Part shown: one piece after another, positions 6,409 through 12,851 of the stretch | How the letters are laid out: each line of letters starts with the position of its first letter | Numbering within the stretch: position 1 is the stretch's first letter | Source: JBBAGE01 sp041655055 | GTDB lineage: Bacteria; Pseudomonadota; Alphaproteobacteria; Rhodobacterales; Rhodobacteraceae | NCBI GenBank assembly: GCA_041655055.1 | Contig: JBBAGE010000061.1 | Coordinates: 1-12,851 of the forward strand | Reading direction: 5' to 3' | Length of the DNA: 12,851 nucleotides | Made by a program: the position numbers and the translations under genes | Notes under the pieces: generated by a model | What the model was told of the DNA's origin: nothing | Seen by the model: only the letters and a program-made list of their open reading frames with translations | The model's database searches: none

Positions 6409-7089
6409 ATGCGGCTGTTTGTTGGCCTTGGTAATCCCGGCGCGAAATATGCGCAAAATCGCCACAATATCGGTTTCATGGCGCTGGATGCGATCGCATC
6501 TGCGCATGGTTTCGGCCCGTGGCGGTCGAAATTTCAGGGGCTGGTCAGCGAAGGGATGCTGGGCGGGGAAAAGGTGATCCTGCTCAAGCCCGAAACCTTC
6601 ATGAACCTGTCAGGGCAATCCGTGGGCGAGGCGATGCGTTTTTACAAGCTCACCCCCGCCGATGTGACCGTGTTCCATGACGAACTGGATCTTGCCCCGG
6701 GCAAACTGCGGCTGAAACAGGGCGGCGGCCATGCGGGGCATAACGGGCTGCGATCGATGCACGCGCATATTGGCGACTCTTATGCCCGCGTGCGGCTTGG
6801 CATCGGCCATCCCGGCCACAAGGATCGGGTGGCGGCCTATGTGCTGCATGATTTTGCCCGCGCCGATCAGGGCTGGCTGGATGATCTGCTGCGCGGCATT
6901 GCCGATGGGGCGTCGGCGCTGGCGGCGGGCGATGGCGGGCGGTTCATGAACCTTGTGGCGCAGCGCACCGCCCCTCCGCGTTCATCCACCAGCCCCAAGC
7001 CGCGCGCAGAACCTGCACCGCAGCCTGCCGCCCCCGCCACAGAGGAGCCGAAATCCCCCCTGCAGCGGCTGATGGACAAGTTTCGCTAA
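6409..7089 (+). CDS. pth: Peptidyl-tRNA hydrolase
   Basis: Pth releases tRNA from peptidyl-tRNAs that drop off the ribosome prematurely by hydrolysing the ester bond; it is an essential cytoplasmic enzyme in bacteria. The 226-residue product shows the family motif VGLGNPGAKYAQNRHN with Asn9 and catalytic His19, Asn66 in KPETFMNLSG, and Asp91 in FHDELD, matching E. coli Asn10, His20, Asn68 and Asp93. KQGGGHAGHNGLRS is the usual glycine-rich segment. Residues about 190-226 form a proline/alanine-rich extension (PAPQPAAPATEEP) ending LQRLMDKFR; such tails are common in relatives and probably unstructured apart from the last helix. The ATG has TAGGAG at good spacing. The gene converges on trpB across 37 bp, in which I see no clear terminator for either. 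Confidence 0.98.
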   Translation: MRLFVGLGNPGAKYAQNRHNIGFMALDAIASAHGFGPWRSKFQGLVSEGMLGGEKVILLKPETFMNLSGQSVGEAMRFYKLTPADVTVFHDELDLAPGKLRLKQGGGHAGHNGLRSMHAHIGDSYARVRLGIGHPGHKDRVAAYVLHDFARADQGWLDDLLRGIADGASALAAGDGGRFMNLVAQRTAPPRSSTSPKPRAEPAPQPAAPATEEPKSPLQRLMDKFR

Positions 7090-7126
7090 CCTCAGAACGT
7101 GTTCGCAGGCCGGTGCTGCAAACGCA

Positions 7127-8362
7127 TTAACCCCCGGTGTTGATATCAACGCCCAAATGTTTCGCGACGGTAAAGATATCCTTATCGCCGCGCCCGCACA
7201 TGTTCATCACGATGATATGTTCGGGCGGCAGCGTCGGCGCAATCTTCATCACATGCGCCAAAGCATGGCTGGGTTCCAGCGCCGGGATGATCCCCTCTTG
7301 CGCGCAGGAAAAGCGGAATGCCTCCAGCGCCTCGGCATCGGTGATCGCCACATATTGCGCGCGCCCGGTATCATGCAGCCAGGCATGTTCCGGCCCGATC
7401 CCGGGGTAATCCAACCCCGCCGAAATCGAGAACCCTTCGAGAATCTGGCCATCATCGTCTTGCAACAGATAGGTGCGGTTGCCATGCAGCACCCCAGGCC
7501 GCCCCCCCGAAAGCGAGGCGCAATGCTGCATCGTTTCATCCACGCCCTTGCCGCCGGCCTCGACCCCGATGATCGCGACCTGCGGATCGTCCAGAAACGG
7601 ATGAAACAGCCCCATCGCGTTCGATCCGCCGCCGATCGCGGCGACCAGCGTATCGGGCAGACGCCCCTCGCCCTCTTGCTCGGCCAGTTGCCAGCGGACT
7701 TCCTTGCCGATGATCGATTGGAAATCGCGCACCATCGCGGGATAGGGATGCGGCCCGGCGACCGTGCCGATGCAATAGAATGTGTCGCGCACATTGGTCA
7801 CCCAGTCGCGCAGCGCATCGTTCATCGCATCCTTGAGCGTGCCGCGCCCAGATGTTACCGGCACCACCTCGGCCCCCAAAAGCCGCATGCGAAAGACGTT
7901 GGGCGCCTGCCGTTCGACATCATGCGCGCCCATATAGATCACGCATTTCAACCCGAATTTGGCGCAAACGGTGGCGGTGGCCACCCCGTGCTGGCCGGCA
8001 CCGGTTTCGGCGATGATCCGGGTCTTGCCCATGCGGCGCGCCAGAATGATCTGGCCCAGAACGTTATTGATCTTGTGCGCGCCGGTGTGGTTCAGCTCGT
8101 CGCGTTTCAGGTAAATCTTGGCGCCGCCCAAAGCCTTGCTCATCCGCTCGGCGTGATAAAGCGGCGACGGACGGCCGACATAATGCGCCCAGAGATCATC
8201 CATTTCCGCCCAGAAACTGGCATCGGTCTTGGCATGTTCATATTGCGCCTCAAGCGACAGGATCAGCGGCATCAGCGTTTCCGACACGAACCGCCCGCCG
8301 AAATCGCCAAAACGGCCATGCTCGTCGGGGCCACTCATGAAAGTATTGAAAAGATCGTTCAT
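7127..8362 (-). CDS. trpB: Tryptophan synthase beta subunit
   Basis: TrpB is the pyridoxal-phosphate enzyme that joins indole with L-serine to form L-tryptophan. The 411-residue product has the PLP lysine at Lys97 in LNHTGAHKINN, the catalytic Glu119 in ETGAGQHG (119-126), the phosphate-binding GGGSNA (244-249) and late landmarks EGFSISAGLDYPGIGPEH and MCGRGDKD. The start at 8362 gives the normal N-terminus for the family (FGDFGGRFVSETLMP at about 18-32); a purine-rich AAGGGGA lies upstream. Its ATG overlaps the trpF stop by four bases (ATGA, 8359-8362), so translation is probably coupled. It is the last gene of the ihfB - LapA-family gene - trpF - trpB run. Its partner trpA is not adjacent but lies about 1.6 kb beyond its end on the opposite strand. 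Confidence 0.98.
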   Translation of the reverse strand: MNDLFNTFMSGPDEHGRFGDFGGRFVSETLMPLILSLEAQYEHAKTDASFWAEMDDLWAHYVGRPSPLYHAERMSKALGGAKIYLKRDELNHTGAHKINNVLGQIILARRMGKTRIIAETGAGQHGVATATVCAKFGLKCVIYMGAHDVERQAPNVFRMRLLGAEVVPVTSGRGTLKDAMNDALRDWVTNVRDTFYCIGTVAGPHPYPAMVRDFQSIIGKEVRWQLAEQEGEGRLPDTLVAAIGGGSNAMGLFHPFLDDPQVAIIGVEAGGKGVDETMQHCASLSGGRPGVLHGNRTYLLQDDDGQILEGFSISAGLDYPGIGPEHAWLHDTGRAQYVAITDAEALEAFRFSCAQEGIIPALEPSHALAHVMKIAPTLPPEHIIVMNMCGRGDKDIFTVAKHLGVDINTGG

Positions 8363-9024
8363 TTTTCTGTTTCCCCTTGTGCATCGCCTTGTGCGGCCTG
8401 CACGAATTTCGCGATCAGATCTGCATCCTTGACCCCCGGCGCGCTTTCCACGCCAGAGCTTACATCCACCTGCCGCGCGCCGGTCAGCCGGATCGCATCG
8501 GCCACATTCGCGGGCGTAAGCCCGCCGGCCAGCATCCATGGCAGCGGCCAGCGCCGCCCGGCGATCAACCGCCAGTCAAAGGCCAGCCCATTGCCGCCGG
8601 GCAGCGCCGCACCGGGCGCGGGTTTGGCATCGATCAGCAATTGATCGGCCACGCCTGCATATTGATCGATCAGCGCCAGATCATCGGCGCGGCCAATCCC
8701 CACGGCCTTCATCACCGGCAGGCCGTAGCGCGCGCGCAATTCGGCCACCCGTGCCGGGGATTCGGCCCCATGCAATTGCAGCATATCCAACGGCACATGA
8801 TCCATGATCGCATCAAGCGTGGCATCATCCGCGTCAACCACCAGCGCCACCTTGGTTATCCCCACCGGCACCGTCAGCGCCAGATCCCGCGCCGCAGGCA
8901 GCGTCAGGTTGCGGGGCGAGCGGGGATAGAACACAAGCCCGACATAGGCCGCCCCCGCCCTTGCGGCGGCGGCGACATCGGCCGCATCACGCAGCCCGCA
9001 GATCTTGACCTGAACCTTGCTCAT
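8359..9024 (-). CDS. trpF: Phosphoribosylanthranilate isomerase
   Basis: TrpF converts N-(5-phosphoribosyl)anthranilate to CdRP by an Amadori rearrangement, the third step from chorismate to tryptophan. The 221-residue TIM-barrel protein carries the general-base Cys9 in KICGL (7-11), GLVFYPRSPR (29-38), LQLHG (82-86), the general-acid Asp132 in LLIDAK, the glycine-rich LAGGLTPANV and the final phosphate-binding VDVSSGVESAPGVKD. It begins 9 bp after the LapA-family gene and overlaps trpB by four bases. The Shine-Dalgarno sequence is weak, which fits translation coupled to the gene before it. The C-terminal tail after the last barrel helix is short and polar (GDAQGETEK). Confidence 0.97.
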   Translation of the reverse strand: MSKVQVKICGLRDAADVAAAARAGAAYVGLVFYPRSPRNLTLPAARDLALTVPVGITKVALVVDADDATLDAIMDHVPLDMLQLHGAESPARVAELRARYGLPVMKAVGIGRADDLALIDQYAGVADQLLIDAKPAPGAALPGGNGLAFDWRLIAGRRWPLPWMLAGGLTPANVADAIRLTGARQVDVSSGVESAPGVKDADLIAKFVQAAQGDAQGETEK

Positions 9025-9033
9025 GCAAGCGGC

Positions 9034-9396
9034 TTACCGCGCCGCGCCGGTATCCTCAAGCAGCGCGAGCACATCGTCGCCCGGCTTTTCGGATTTCGCA
9101 TTGTGCAACCGGCTAAGCTCGCGCGAAAGACGCTCTTTTTCGCGCCGCTCGGCGGTGACGGCGGCACGGTGCTTATGTTCGCGCAGCCATTCCCAGACAA
9201 AGCCGATCAGCACGCCAATGATCACGCTGACAAAAATGACGATGAAGAGCGGCACCGACAGTGCCGTGTTCAGCCCGGCAAATTCGGCCAAAGTATCAGG
9301 CAACAATTGCAGCACCACCGCATCGCGGTTCGCCAGCGCCACCGTGATCAGCAAAATCGCCAGAATCCCCAGAAAGGCATAGCGAAAATAACGCAT
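9034..9396 (-). CDS. LapA-domain (DUF1049) inner-membrane protein
   Basis: This 120-residue protein has two hydrophobic segments, about residues 5-23 (YAFLGILAILLITVALA) and 47-69 (SVPLFIVIFVSVIIGVLIGF), joined by a short loop with the ANRDAV...LP motif typical of LapA/DUF1049 proteins. After them comes a charged, probably coiled-coil segment (about 71-99; REKERLSRELSRLHNA) likely in the cytoplasm. The E. coli relative LapA works with LapB in lipopolysaccharide assembly control. No lapB is visible here, so the same role is only a possibility. An AGGGGGCGG sequence precedes the ATG. The gene lies 8 bp after ihfB and 9 bp before trpF, so it is very likely co-transcribed with them; this position is common in Rhodobacterales as I remember it. 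The family assignment is good, the cellular role uncertain. Confidence 0.88.
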   Translation of the reverse strand: MRYFRYAFLGILAILLITVALANRDAVVLQLLPDTLAEFAGLNTALSVPLFIVIFVSVIIGVLIGFVWEWLREHKHRAAVTAERREKERLSRELSRLHNAKSEKPGDDVLALLEDTGAAR

Positions 9397-9404
9397 ACCG
9401 CCCC

Positions 9405-9686
9405 CTATTCGTTATTCAGACGGTCGCGCAGCAATTTGCCCGTCTTGAAGAAAGGCACGTGTTTTTCCTCGACCTCGACGCTTTCGCCGGTGCGCGGATT
9501 GCGGCCGGTCCGGGCATCGCGCCGCTTGACCGAAAAGGCGCCAAAGCCGCGCAATTCAACCCGGTCGCCACGGGCCATCGCCTCGATGATCTCATCAAAG
9601 ATGGTGTTCACGATGCGCTCGACATCGCGTTGATAGAGATGCGGGTTTTCGTCTGCAATCTTCTGGATCAGCTCGGACCGGATCAT
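9405..9686 (-). CDS. ihfB: Integration host factor subunit beta
   Basis: IHF-beta forms with IHF-alpha a sequence-specific, strongly DNA-bending nucleoid protein that acts in transcription, replication and site-specific recombination. The 93-residue product is standard in length. It shows the HU/IHF fold: helices in residues 1-40, FGAFSVKRRDARTGRNPRTG (48-67) with the intercalating Pro64 in GRNP, and the arm and C-terminal helix FFKTGKLLRDRL. A GTG two codons earlier (9692) is possible, but the AAGGGG ribosome-binding site spaces better to the ATG at 9686, and the family begins MIRSEL. No ihfA is in the window. A candidate promoter lies upstream at about 9758-9785. It is the first gene of the probable operon with the LapA-family gene, trpF and trpB. 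Confidence 0.96.
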   Translation of the reverse strand: MIRSELIQKIADENPHLYQRDVERIVNTIFDEIIEAMARGDRVELRGFGAFSVKRRDARTGRNPRTGESVEVEEKHVPFFKTGKLLRDRLNNE

Positions 9687-9755
9687 CTGCACCCCCCTTG
9701 GGCCGTTATATGCGCGGGTCTGCCAAGAGCCGCAAAACGTCTTTCGAACCTGCGC

Positions 9756-9793
9756 TGACTATAGTCAAACTTTGCGTTCCAAGAAATAGGAAC
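9756..9793 (-). promoter_or_regulatory. Candidate ihfB control region with palindrome
   Basis: A perfect 12-bp palindrome TGACTATAGTCA (9756-9767) contains a TATAGT (-10-like on the minus strand, 9763-9758). A weak -35-like TTCTTG lies 16 bp upstream. Next to it is the inverted repeat GTTCC-8-GGAAC (9776-9793). The predicted transcript start near 9751 would give an ihfB leader of about 65 nt. The symmetry suggests an operator, but the regulator is unknown. Confidence 0.45.
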
Positions 9794-9929
9794 AACCGAT
9801 CCGCCCGATAAAAAACTGCGCTAATGCGCTGATTCAGTGCAGAAAACCTGCCCCTTTCGGCGCCATGGCGCCCAATGGCAGCGCCGGGCCGCATCCTGCA
9901 CGCAATCCGCCGACCCATGATTCGGCCCC

Positions 9930-9962
9930 AAATGAAAACGGCCCCGCCAAATGGCGGGACCG
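9930..9962 (-). terminator. Intrinsic terminator after rpsA
   Basis: On the minus strand CGGTCCCGCC (9962-9953) pairs with GGCGGGGCCG (9948-9939) around an ATTT loop, with one G-T wobble. The stem is followed by TTTTCATTT. It lies 25 bp after the rpsA stop. Confidence 0.85.
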
Positions 9963-9987
9963 CAATATCGCGCTGATCGCGCTCAGA

Positions 9988-11664
9988 TCATTCGTCGCCC
10001 TTAAGCGCGGCGCCCAGAATATCACCAAGGCTTGCACCCGAATCGGACGAGCCATATTGCTGAACGGCTTCTTTTTCCTCGGCGATTTCGCGGGCCTTGA
10101 TCGACAGGCCAAGACGGCGGGTCTTGCTGTCGATATTGGTCACGCGCGCATCGACATGGTCACCGATCTGGAAACGCTCGGGGCGCTGATCGCCACGATC
10201 GCGGGCAAGGTCGGAACGACGGATGAAGCTTTTCATACCTTCATATTCGACTTCGATCCCGCCATCTTCGATCGCGGTCACGGTCACGGTAATCACCGAA
10301 CCCCGTTTCACGCCATCGGTGGCACCGGTAAAGCTGTCGTCGAGACCCTTGATCGAAAGCGAGATCCGCTCTTTTTCGACATCCACTTCGGTGACGACGG
10401 CTTTCACCATATCGCCCTTGCGGAAGTTCTGGATCGCATCTTCGCCGCGTTCGTCCCAGCTGATATCGCTGAGGTGAACCATACCGTCGATATCGCCTTC
10501 CAGCCCGATGAACAGGCCGAATTCGGTGATATTCTTGACCTCGCCTTCAACGGGCGTGCCCTCGGGATGGGTTTCGGCAAAGACTTCCCACGGGTTGCGC
10601 ATGGTCTGTTTAAGGCCAAGCGAAACGCGGCGTTTCGCCGTGTCGATTTCCAGCACCATGACTTCGACTTCTTGCGAGGTCGAAACGATCTTGCCGGGAT
10701 GGACGTTCTTTTTCGTCCAGGACATTTCCGAAACGTGGACCAGCCCTTCGACACCGGGTTCAAGTTCAACAAATGCACCGTAATCGGTGATATTGGTCAC
10801 GCGGCCGGTATGAACGCTTTCCAGCGGGAATTTGCGCTCGACATCATCCCACGGATCGGCCTGAAGCTGCTTCATGCCAAGGCTGATACGATGCGTTTCC
10901 TTGTTGATCTTGATGACCTGAACCTTGATCGTTTCGCCAATGTTCAGGATCTCGGACGGGTGGTTGACCCGGCGCCAGGCCATGTCGGTGACGTGCAACA
11001 GCCCGTCCACACCGCCCAGATCGACGAAGGCACCATATTCGGTGATGTTCTTGACCACACCATCGACGGCCTGCCCCTCGGTCAGGTTGCCGATCACCTC
11101 GGCGCGCTGTTCGGCACGCGATTCTTCCAAGATGGCGCGGCGCGAGACCACGATATTGCCGCGGCGGCGGTCCATTTTCAGGATCTGGAAAGGCTGTTTC
11201 AGCCCCATCAGCGGGCCTGCATCGCGCACGGGGCGCACATCGACCTGGCTGCCGGGCAAAAACGCCACAGCGCCGCCCAGATCAACGGTAAAGCCACCTT
11301 TGACGCGGCCAAAGATCGCGCCATCGACGCGCTCTTCGTCGGCATAGGCTTTTTCCAGGCGATCCCAGGCTTCTTCGCGGCGGGCTTTTTCACGGCTGAT
11401 GACAGCCTCGCCCCGCGCGTTTTCCACGCGGTCAAGAAACACCTCCACCTCATCGCCAACGGCAAGAGTCGCGGGTTCACCGGGATTTGCAAATTCTTTG
11501 AGATCGATACGGCCTTCCATCTTGTAGCCGACATCGATGATGGCCTGACCCGCCTCGATGGCGATGACGCGACCTTTGACAACCGAACCTTCTTCGGGGG
11601 TGTCAATTTCGAAGCTTTCGTTCAGGAGGGCTTCGAATTCCTCCATCGTTGTATTTTGAGCCAT
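9988..11664 (-). CDS. rpsA: 30S ribosomal protein S1
   Basis: S1 binds mRNA on the small ribosomal subunit and helps start translation, mainly on leaders with weak Shine-Dalgarno sequences. The 558-residue product has six S1 (OB-fold) repeats at about residues 26-92, 110-176, 196-264, 283-353, 370-439 and 456-524. The central ones show the canonical pattern NITEYGAFVDLGGVDGLLHVTDM and NITDYGAFVELEPGVEGLVHVSEMSW. The N-terminal segment MAQNTTMEEFEALLNESF is the part that docks on the ribosome in relatives. The C-terminal tail ends DSGASLGDILGAALKGDE. Length and repeat number match the full-size proteobacterial protein. An AAGGAA sequence lies about 12 bp before the ATG. It follows cmk, as in very many proteobacteria, but a terminator in the 194-bp gap and a terminator after it make it largely its own unit. 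Confidence 0.98.
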   Translation of the reverse strand: MAQNTTMEEFEALLNESFEIDTPEEGSVVKGRVIAIEAGQAIIDVGYKMEGRIDLKEFANPGEPATLAVGDEVEVFLDRVENARGEAVISREKARREEAWDRLEKAYADEERVDGAIFGRVKGGFTVDLGGAVAFLPGSQVDVRPVRDAGPLMGLKQPFQILKMDRRRGNIVVSRRAILEESRAEQRAEVIGNLTEGQAVDGVVKNITEYGAFVDLGGVDGLLHVTDMAWRRVNHPSEILNIGETIKVQVIKINKETHRISLGMKQLQADPWDDVERKFPLESVHTGRVTNITDYGAFVELEPGVEGLVHVSEMSWTKKNVHPGKIVSTSQEVEVMVLEIDTAKRRVSLGLKQTMRNPWEVFAETHPEGTPVEGEVKNITEFGLFIGLEGDIDGMVHLSDISWDERGEDAIQNFRKGDMVKAVVTEVDVEKERISLSIKGLDDSFTGATDGVKRGSVITVTVTAIEDGGIEVEYEGMKSFIRRSDLARDRGDQRPERFQIGDHVDARVTNIDSKTRRLGLSIKAREIAEEKEAVQQYGSSDSGASLGDILGAALKGDE

Positions 11665-11752
11665 GTGGTCTCGGATTCCTTTATGTTCTTTTTACTGGCC
11701 AGACGGTTGTCTCCGCCGGTCTTGGATTTCATTGGCCAAAGCCGCGGGGCGG

Positions 11753-11784
11753 AAAACACAAAAGGGCCGGACACGTCCCGACCC
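11753..11784 (-). terminator. Intrinsic terminator between cmk and rpsA
   Basis: On the minus strand GGGTCGGG (11784-11777) pairs with TCCGGCCC (11771-11764), eight pairs including two G-U, around an ACGTG loop. TTTTGTGTTTT follows at once. The G-U pairs exist only in the minus-strand RNA, so the terminator serves cmk, not plus-strand reading. Confidence 0.75.
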
Positions 11785-11858
11785 TGCTCATGTCATCCGG
11801 CTCTTGCGGCCTGTAGACCCGGTTTCTATAAACCTGTTTCACCCGCCCCGCAAGCCGA

Positions 11859-12494
11859 TTATCCCCCGCTGCCCTCGCCCCGGCGGCGGGCCAAAGCCGC
11901 GTCGATCGCAGCGATCGCCTGTGCCACGGCCTGCGCAATGCTCATATCCGACGTATCGAGAAACAGCGCATCGGGCGCGGGCAGCAGCGGCGCGGTGGAT
12001 CTTTCGCGGTCGCGGGCATCGCGCTGGCGCAGATCGGCCAGCACATCGGCCACGGTCATATCTTCGCCCTGCGAAACCAGTTCACGCTGGCGGCGCACGG
12101 CGCGGATTTCATCGGATGCGGTGACAAACAGCTTCACCTCGGCATCGGGGCAGATCACGGTGCCGATATCGCGCCCGTCAAGCACCGCCCCCCCGGCCCG
12201 GCGGGCAAAGGCGCGCTGAAAATCGACCAGCGCCGCGCGCACCTGTGGCAAGGCCGCCACTTTGGACGCCGCCTCGGCCACCGTGGCCGAACGCAGATCG
12301 GCGCGGGCCAGATCATCGGGGCGCAGGCTGCGCGCGGCCTCAAGCGCATCTTCGCCATCCGACATCCGCGCACCGACCGCGCGATAAAGCAGCCCCGTAT
12401 CCAGATGCGCATAGCCGAAATGCGCCGCCACCGCGCGCGAAATCGTGCCCTTGCCGGATGCCGCCGGCCCGTCGATTGCCACGCAGATGCTCAT
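11859..12494 (-). CDS. cmk: Cytidylate (CMP) kinase
   Basis: Cmk phosphorylates CMP and dCMP with ATP to the diphosphates, feeding RNA, DNA and CDP-lipid synthesis in the cytoplasm. The 211-residue product shows the P-loop GPAASGKG (9-16), the CMP-binding LDTGLLYRAVG (31-41), LDGRDIGTVICP (105-116) and the arginine-rich lid RQRDARDRERSTAPL (157-170). The start at 12494 gives the family N-terminus MSICVAIDGP; the same frame continues upstream, but only within the neighbouring membrane-protein gene read in another frame. The ATG overlaps the stop of that gene by four bases (ATGA, 12491-12494), so the two are probably co-translated. A terminator follows before rpsA. Confidence 0.97.
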   Translation of the reverse strand: MSICVAIDGPAASGKGTISRAVAAHFGYAHLDTGLLYRAVGARMSDGEDALEAARSLRPDDLARADLRSATVAEAASKVAALPQVRAALVDFQRAFARRAGGAVLDGRDIGTVICPDAEVKLFVTASDEIRAVRRQRELVSQGEDMTVADVLADLRQRDARDRERSTAPLLPAPDALFLDTSDMSIAQAVAQAIAAIDAALARRRGEGSGG

Positions 12495-12850
12495 GCTTTG
12501 CCTTTCTCGATGCGCGCGCGCCAGCCCCGCCAACCGCGCCAGATGATCAGTTGCAACAACACCAGCCCGACCACGCCCCAGACCAATGTTTTTGTTATTA
12601 CCCAACGGCTTGCGGTGGATACCTGATCCAATGTGACAGCATCGGCCCCTGCGCGCAGCATACCGGCCACGGCGATATTTTCCGCATAATCCGCCAGCGC
12701 GCCCAAGATCGCCAGAACCGCGAAAGGCCCCCCGATCCAGATGGGCAGCGGGCGCGATGCCCAAAGTATCGACCAGGCCATGACCAGCCCGAACAGGGCC
12801 GGAAACAGCAAATCCAGCCGTTGTTGAACATTCAGATAAAACTGCACCCC
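12491..12850 (-). CDS. Small membrane protein, 5' end outside window
   Basis: This is an integral membrane protein that I do not recognise by name. The visible part holds at least 118 residues with three hydrophobic segments, at about residues 12-30 (DLLFPALFGLVMAWSIL), 35-52 (PIWIGGPFAVLAILGAL) and 84-103 (TKTLVWGVVGLVLLQLII). Between the second and third is a DYAENIAVAGML motif with acidic residues next to the membrane. It ends in a basic tail (WRGWRGWRARIEKGKA), which favours a cytoplasmic C-terminus. A GTG at 12847 could be taken as the start, but AGGGG then abuts it with no spacing and the frame is open to the window edge, so the true start is probably outside. Its stop overlaps the cmk start, which ties it to cmk in one transcript. 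Confidence 0.75.
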   Translation of the reverse strand, partial: GVQFYLNVQQRLDLLFPALFGLVMAWSILWASRPLPIWIGGPFAVLAILGALADYAENIAVAGMLRAGADAVTLDQVSTASRWVITKTLVWGVVGLVLLQLIIWRGWRGWRARIEKGKA

Positions 12851-12851
12851 T

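Larger units (their letters stand above)
9687..9987. other. 301-bp intergenic stretch between rpsA and ihfB
   Basis: I see no gene. The stretch contains the rpsA terminator (9930-9962), a probable ihfB control region (about 9750-9800) and, between them, the perfect 14-bp palindrome GGCGCCATGGCGCC (9859-9872). Confidence 0.6.

Noticed and set aside
7157..8644. A 495-codon plus-strand open frame opposite trpB and trpF
   Set aside because: It is antisense to two clearly identified enzymes, and its translation shows no recognisable motif.
9865..12219. A 784-codon plus-strand open frame opposite rpsA and part of cmk
   Set aside because: It is antisense to well-recognised genes with six S1 domains. 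Long antisense frames of this kind follow from codon bias in GC-rich DNA.
1..12851. CRISPR arrays, insertion sequences, rRNA genes or long tandem repeats
   Set aside because: Reading through the window shows no regularly spaced repeats, no transposase frames with terminal inverted repeats and no rRNA-like sequence.

Overview
The window is chromosomal DNA of an alphaproteobacterium, most likely of the order Rhodobacterales (Rhodobacter/Paracoccus-like). The evidence is the gene order cmk - rpsA - ihfB - LapA-family gene - trpF - trpB, an IHF-beta protein very close to what I remember of the Rhodobacter capsulatus one, GC-rich coding with frequent GAT for Asp, and promoter candidates of the TTGCGC-17-TAGAtt kind. 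The species cannot be named from the sequence alone.

Left part (1-3206) looks accessory. It holds the 3'-most 1.27 kb of a large serine recombinase gene (its start is outside the window), a small helix-turn-helix-like gene joined to it by a one-base TGATG stop/start overlap, and, convergent to these, an orphan gene for a 356-residue coiled-coil/TPR-like protein of unknown function. A 425-bp stretch without a convincing gene follows. The segment ends at the 3' end of a tRNA-Ser(GCU) gene, so an integrated element or its remnant may end there, but no second attachment site is visible in the window.

Middle part (3207-7089) is core: tRNA-Ser, ychF (minus strand), and on the plus strand trpA, rplY and pth. 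ychF and trpA diverge from a 158-bp region. trpA and rplY are each followed by a hairpin that may be a terminator, so trpA, rplY and pth are probably at least partly separate transcription units.

Right part (7127-12851) is read entirely on the minus strand and converges on pth. In transcription order it holds an incomplete small membrane-protein gene, cmk (4-bp overlap with it), a terminator, rpsA, a terminator, then ihfB, a LapA-domain membrane protein gene, trpF and trpB. The last four are tightly packed (gaps of 8 and 9 bp, then a 4-bp ATGA overlap), which suggests an operon. The window thus carries trpF, trpB and trpA, three of the genes for the later steps of tryptophan synthesis, but trpA is on the opposite strand, about 1.6 kb beyond the end of trpB, with rplY and pth between them. 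The remaining products serve translation (S1, L25, peptidyl-tRNA hydrolase, YchF, tRNA-Ser), nucleotide metabolism (CMP kinase) and nucleoid architecture (IHF).

I found no CRISPR array, insertion sequence, rRNA or clear riboswitch. No convincing new biological system is visible. The least explained items are the recombinase-linked small gene, the orphan TPR-like gene, the separated trpA, and several short symmetric motifs in intergenic DNA.
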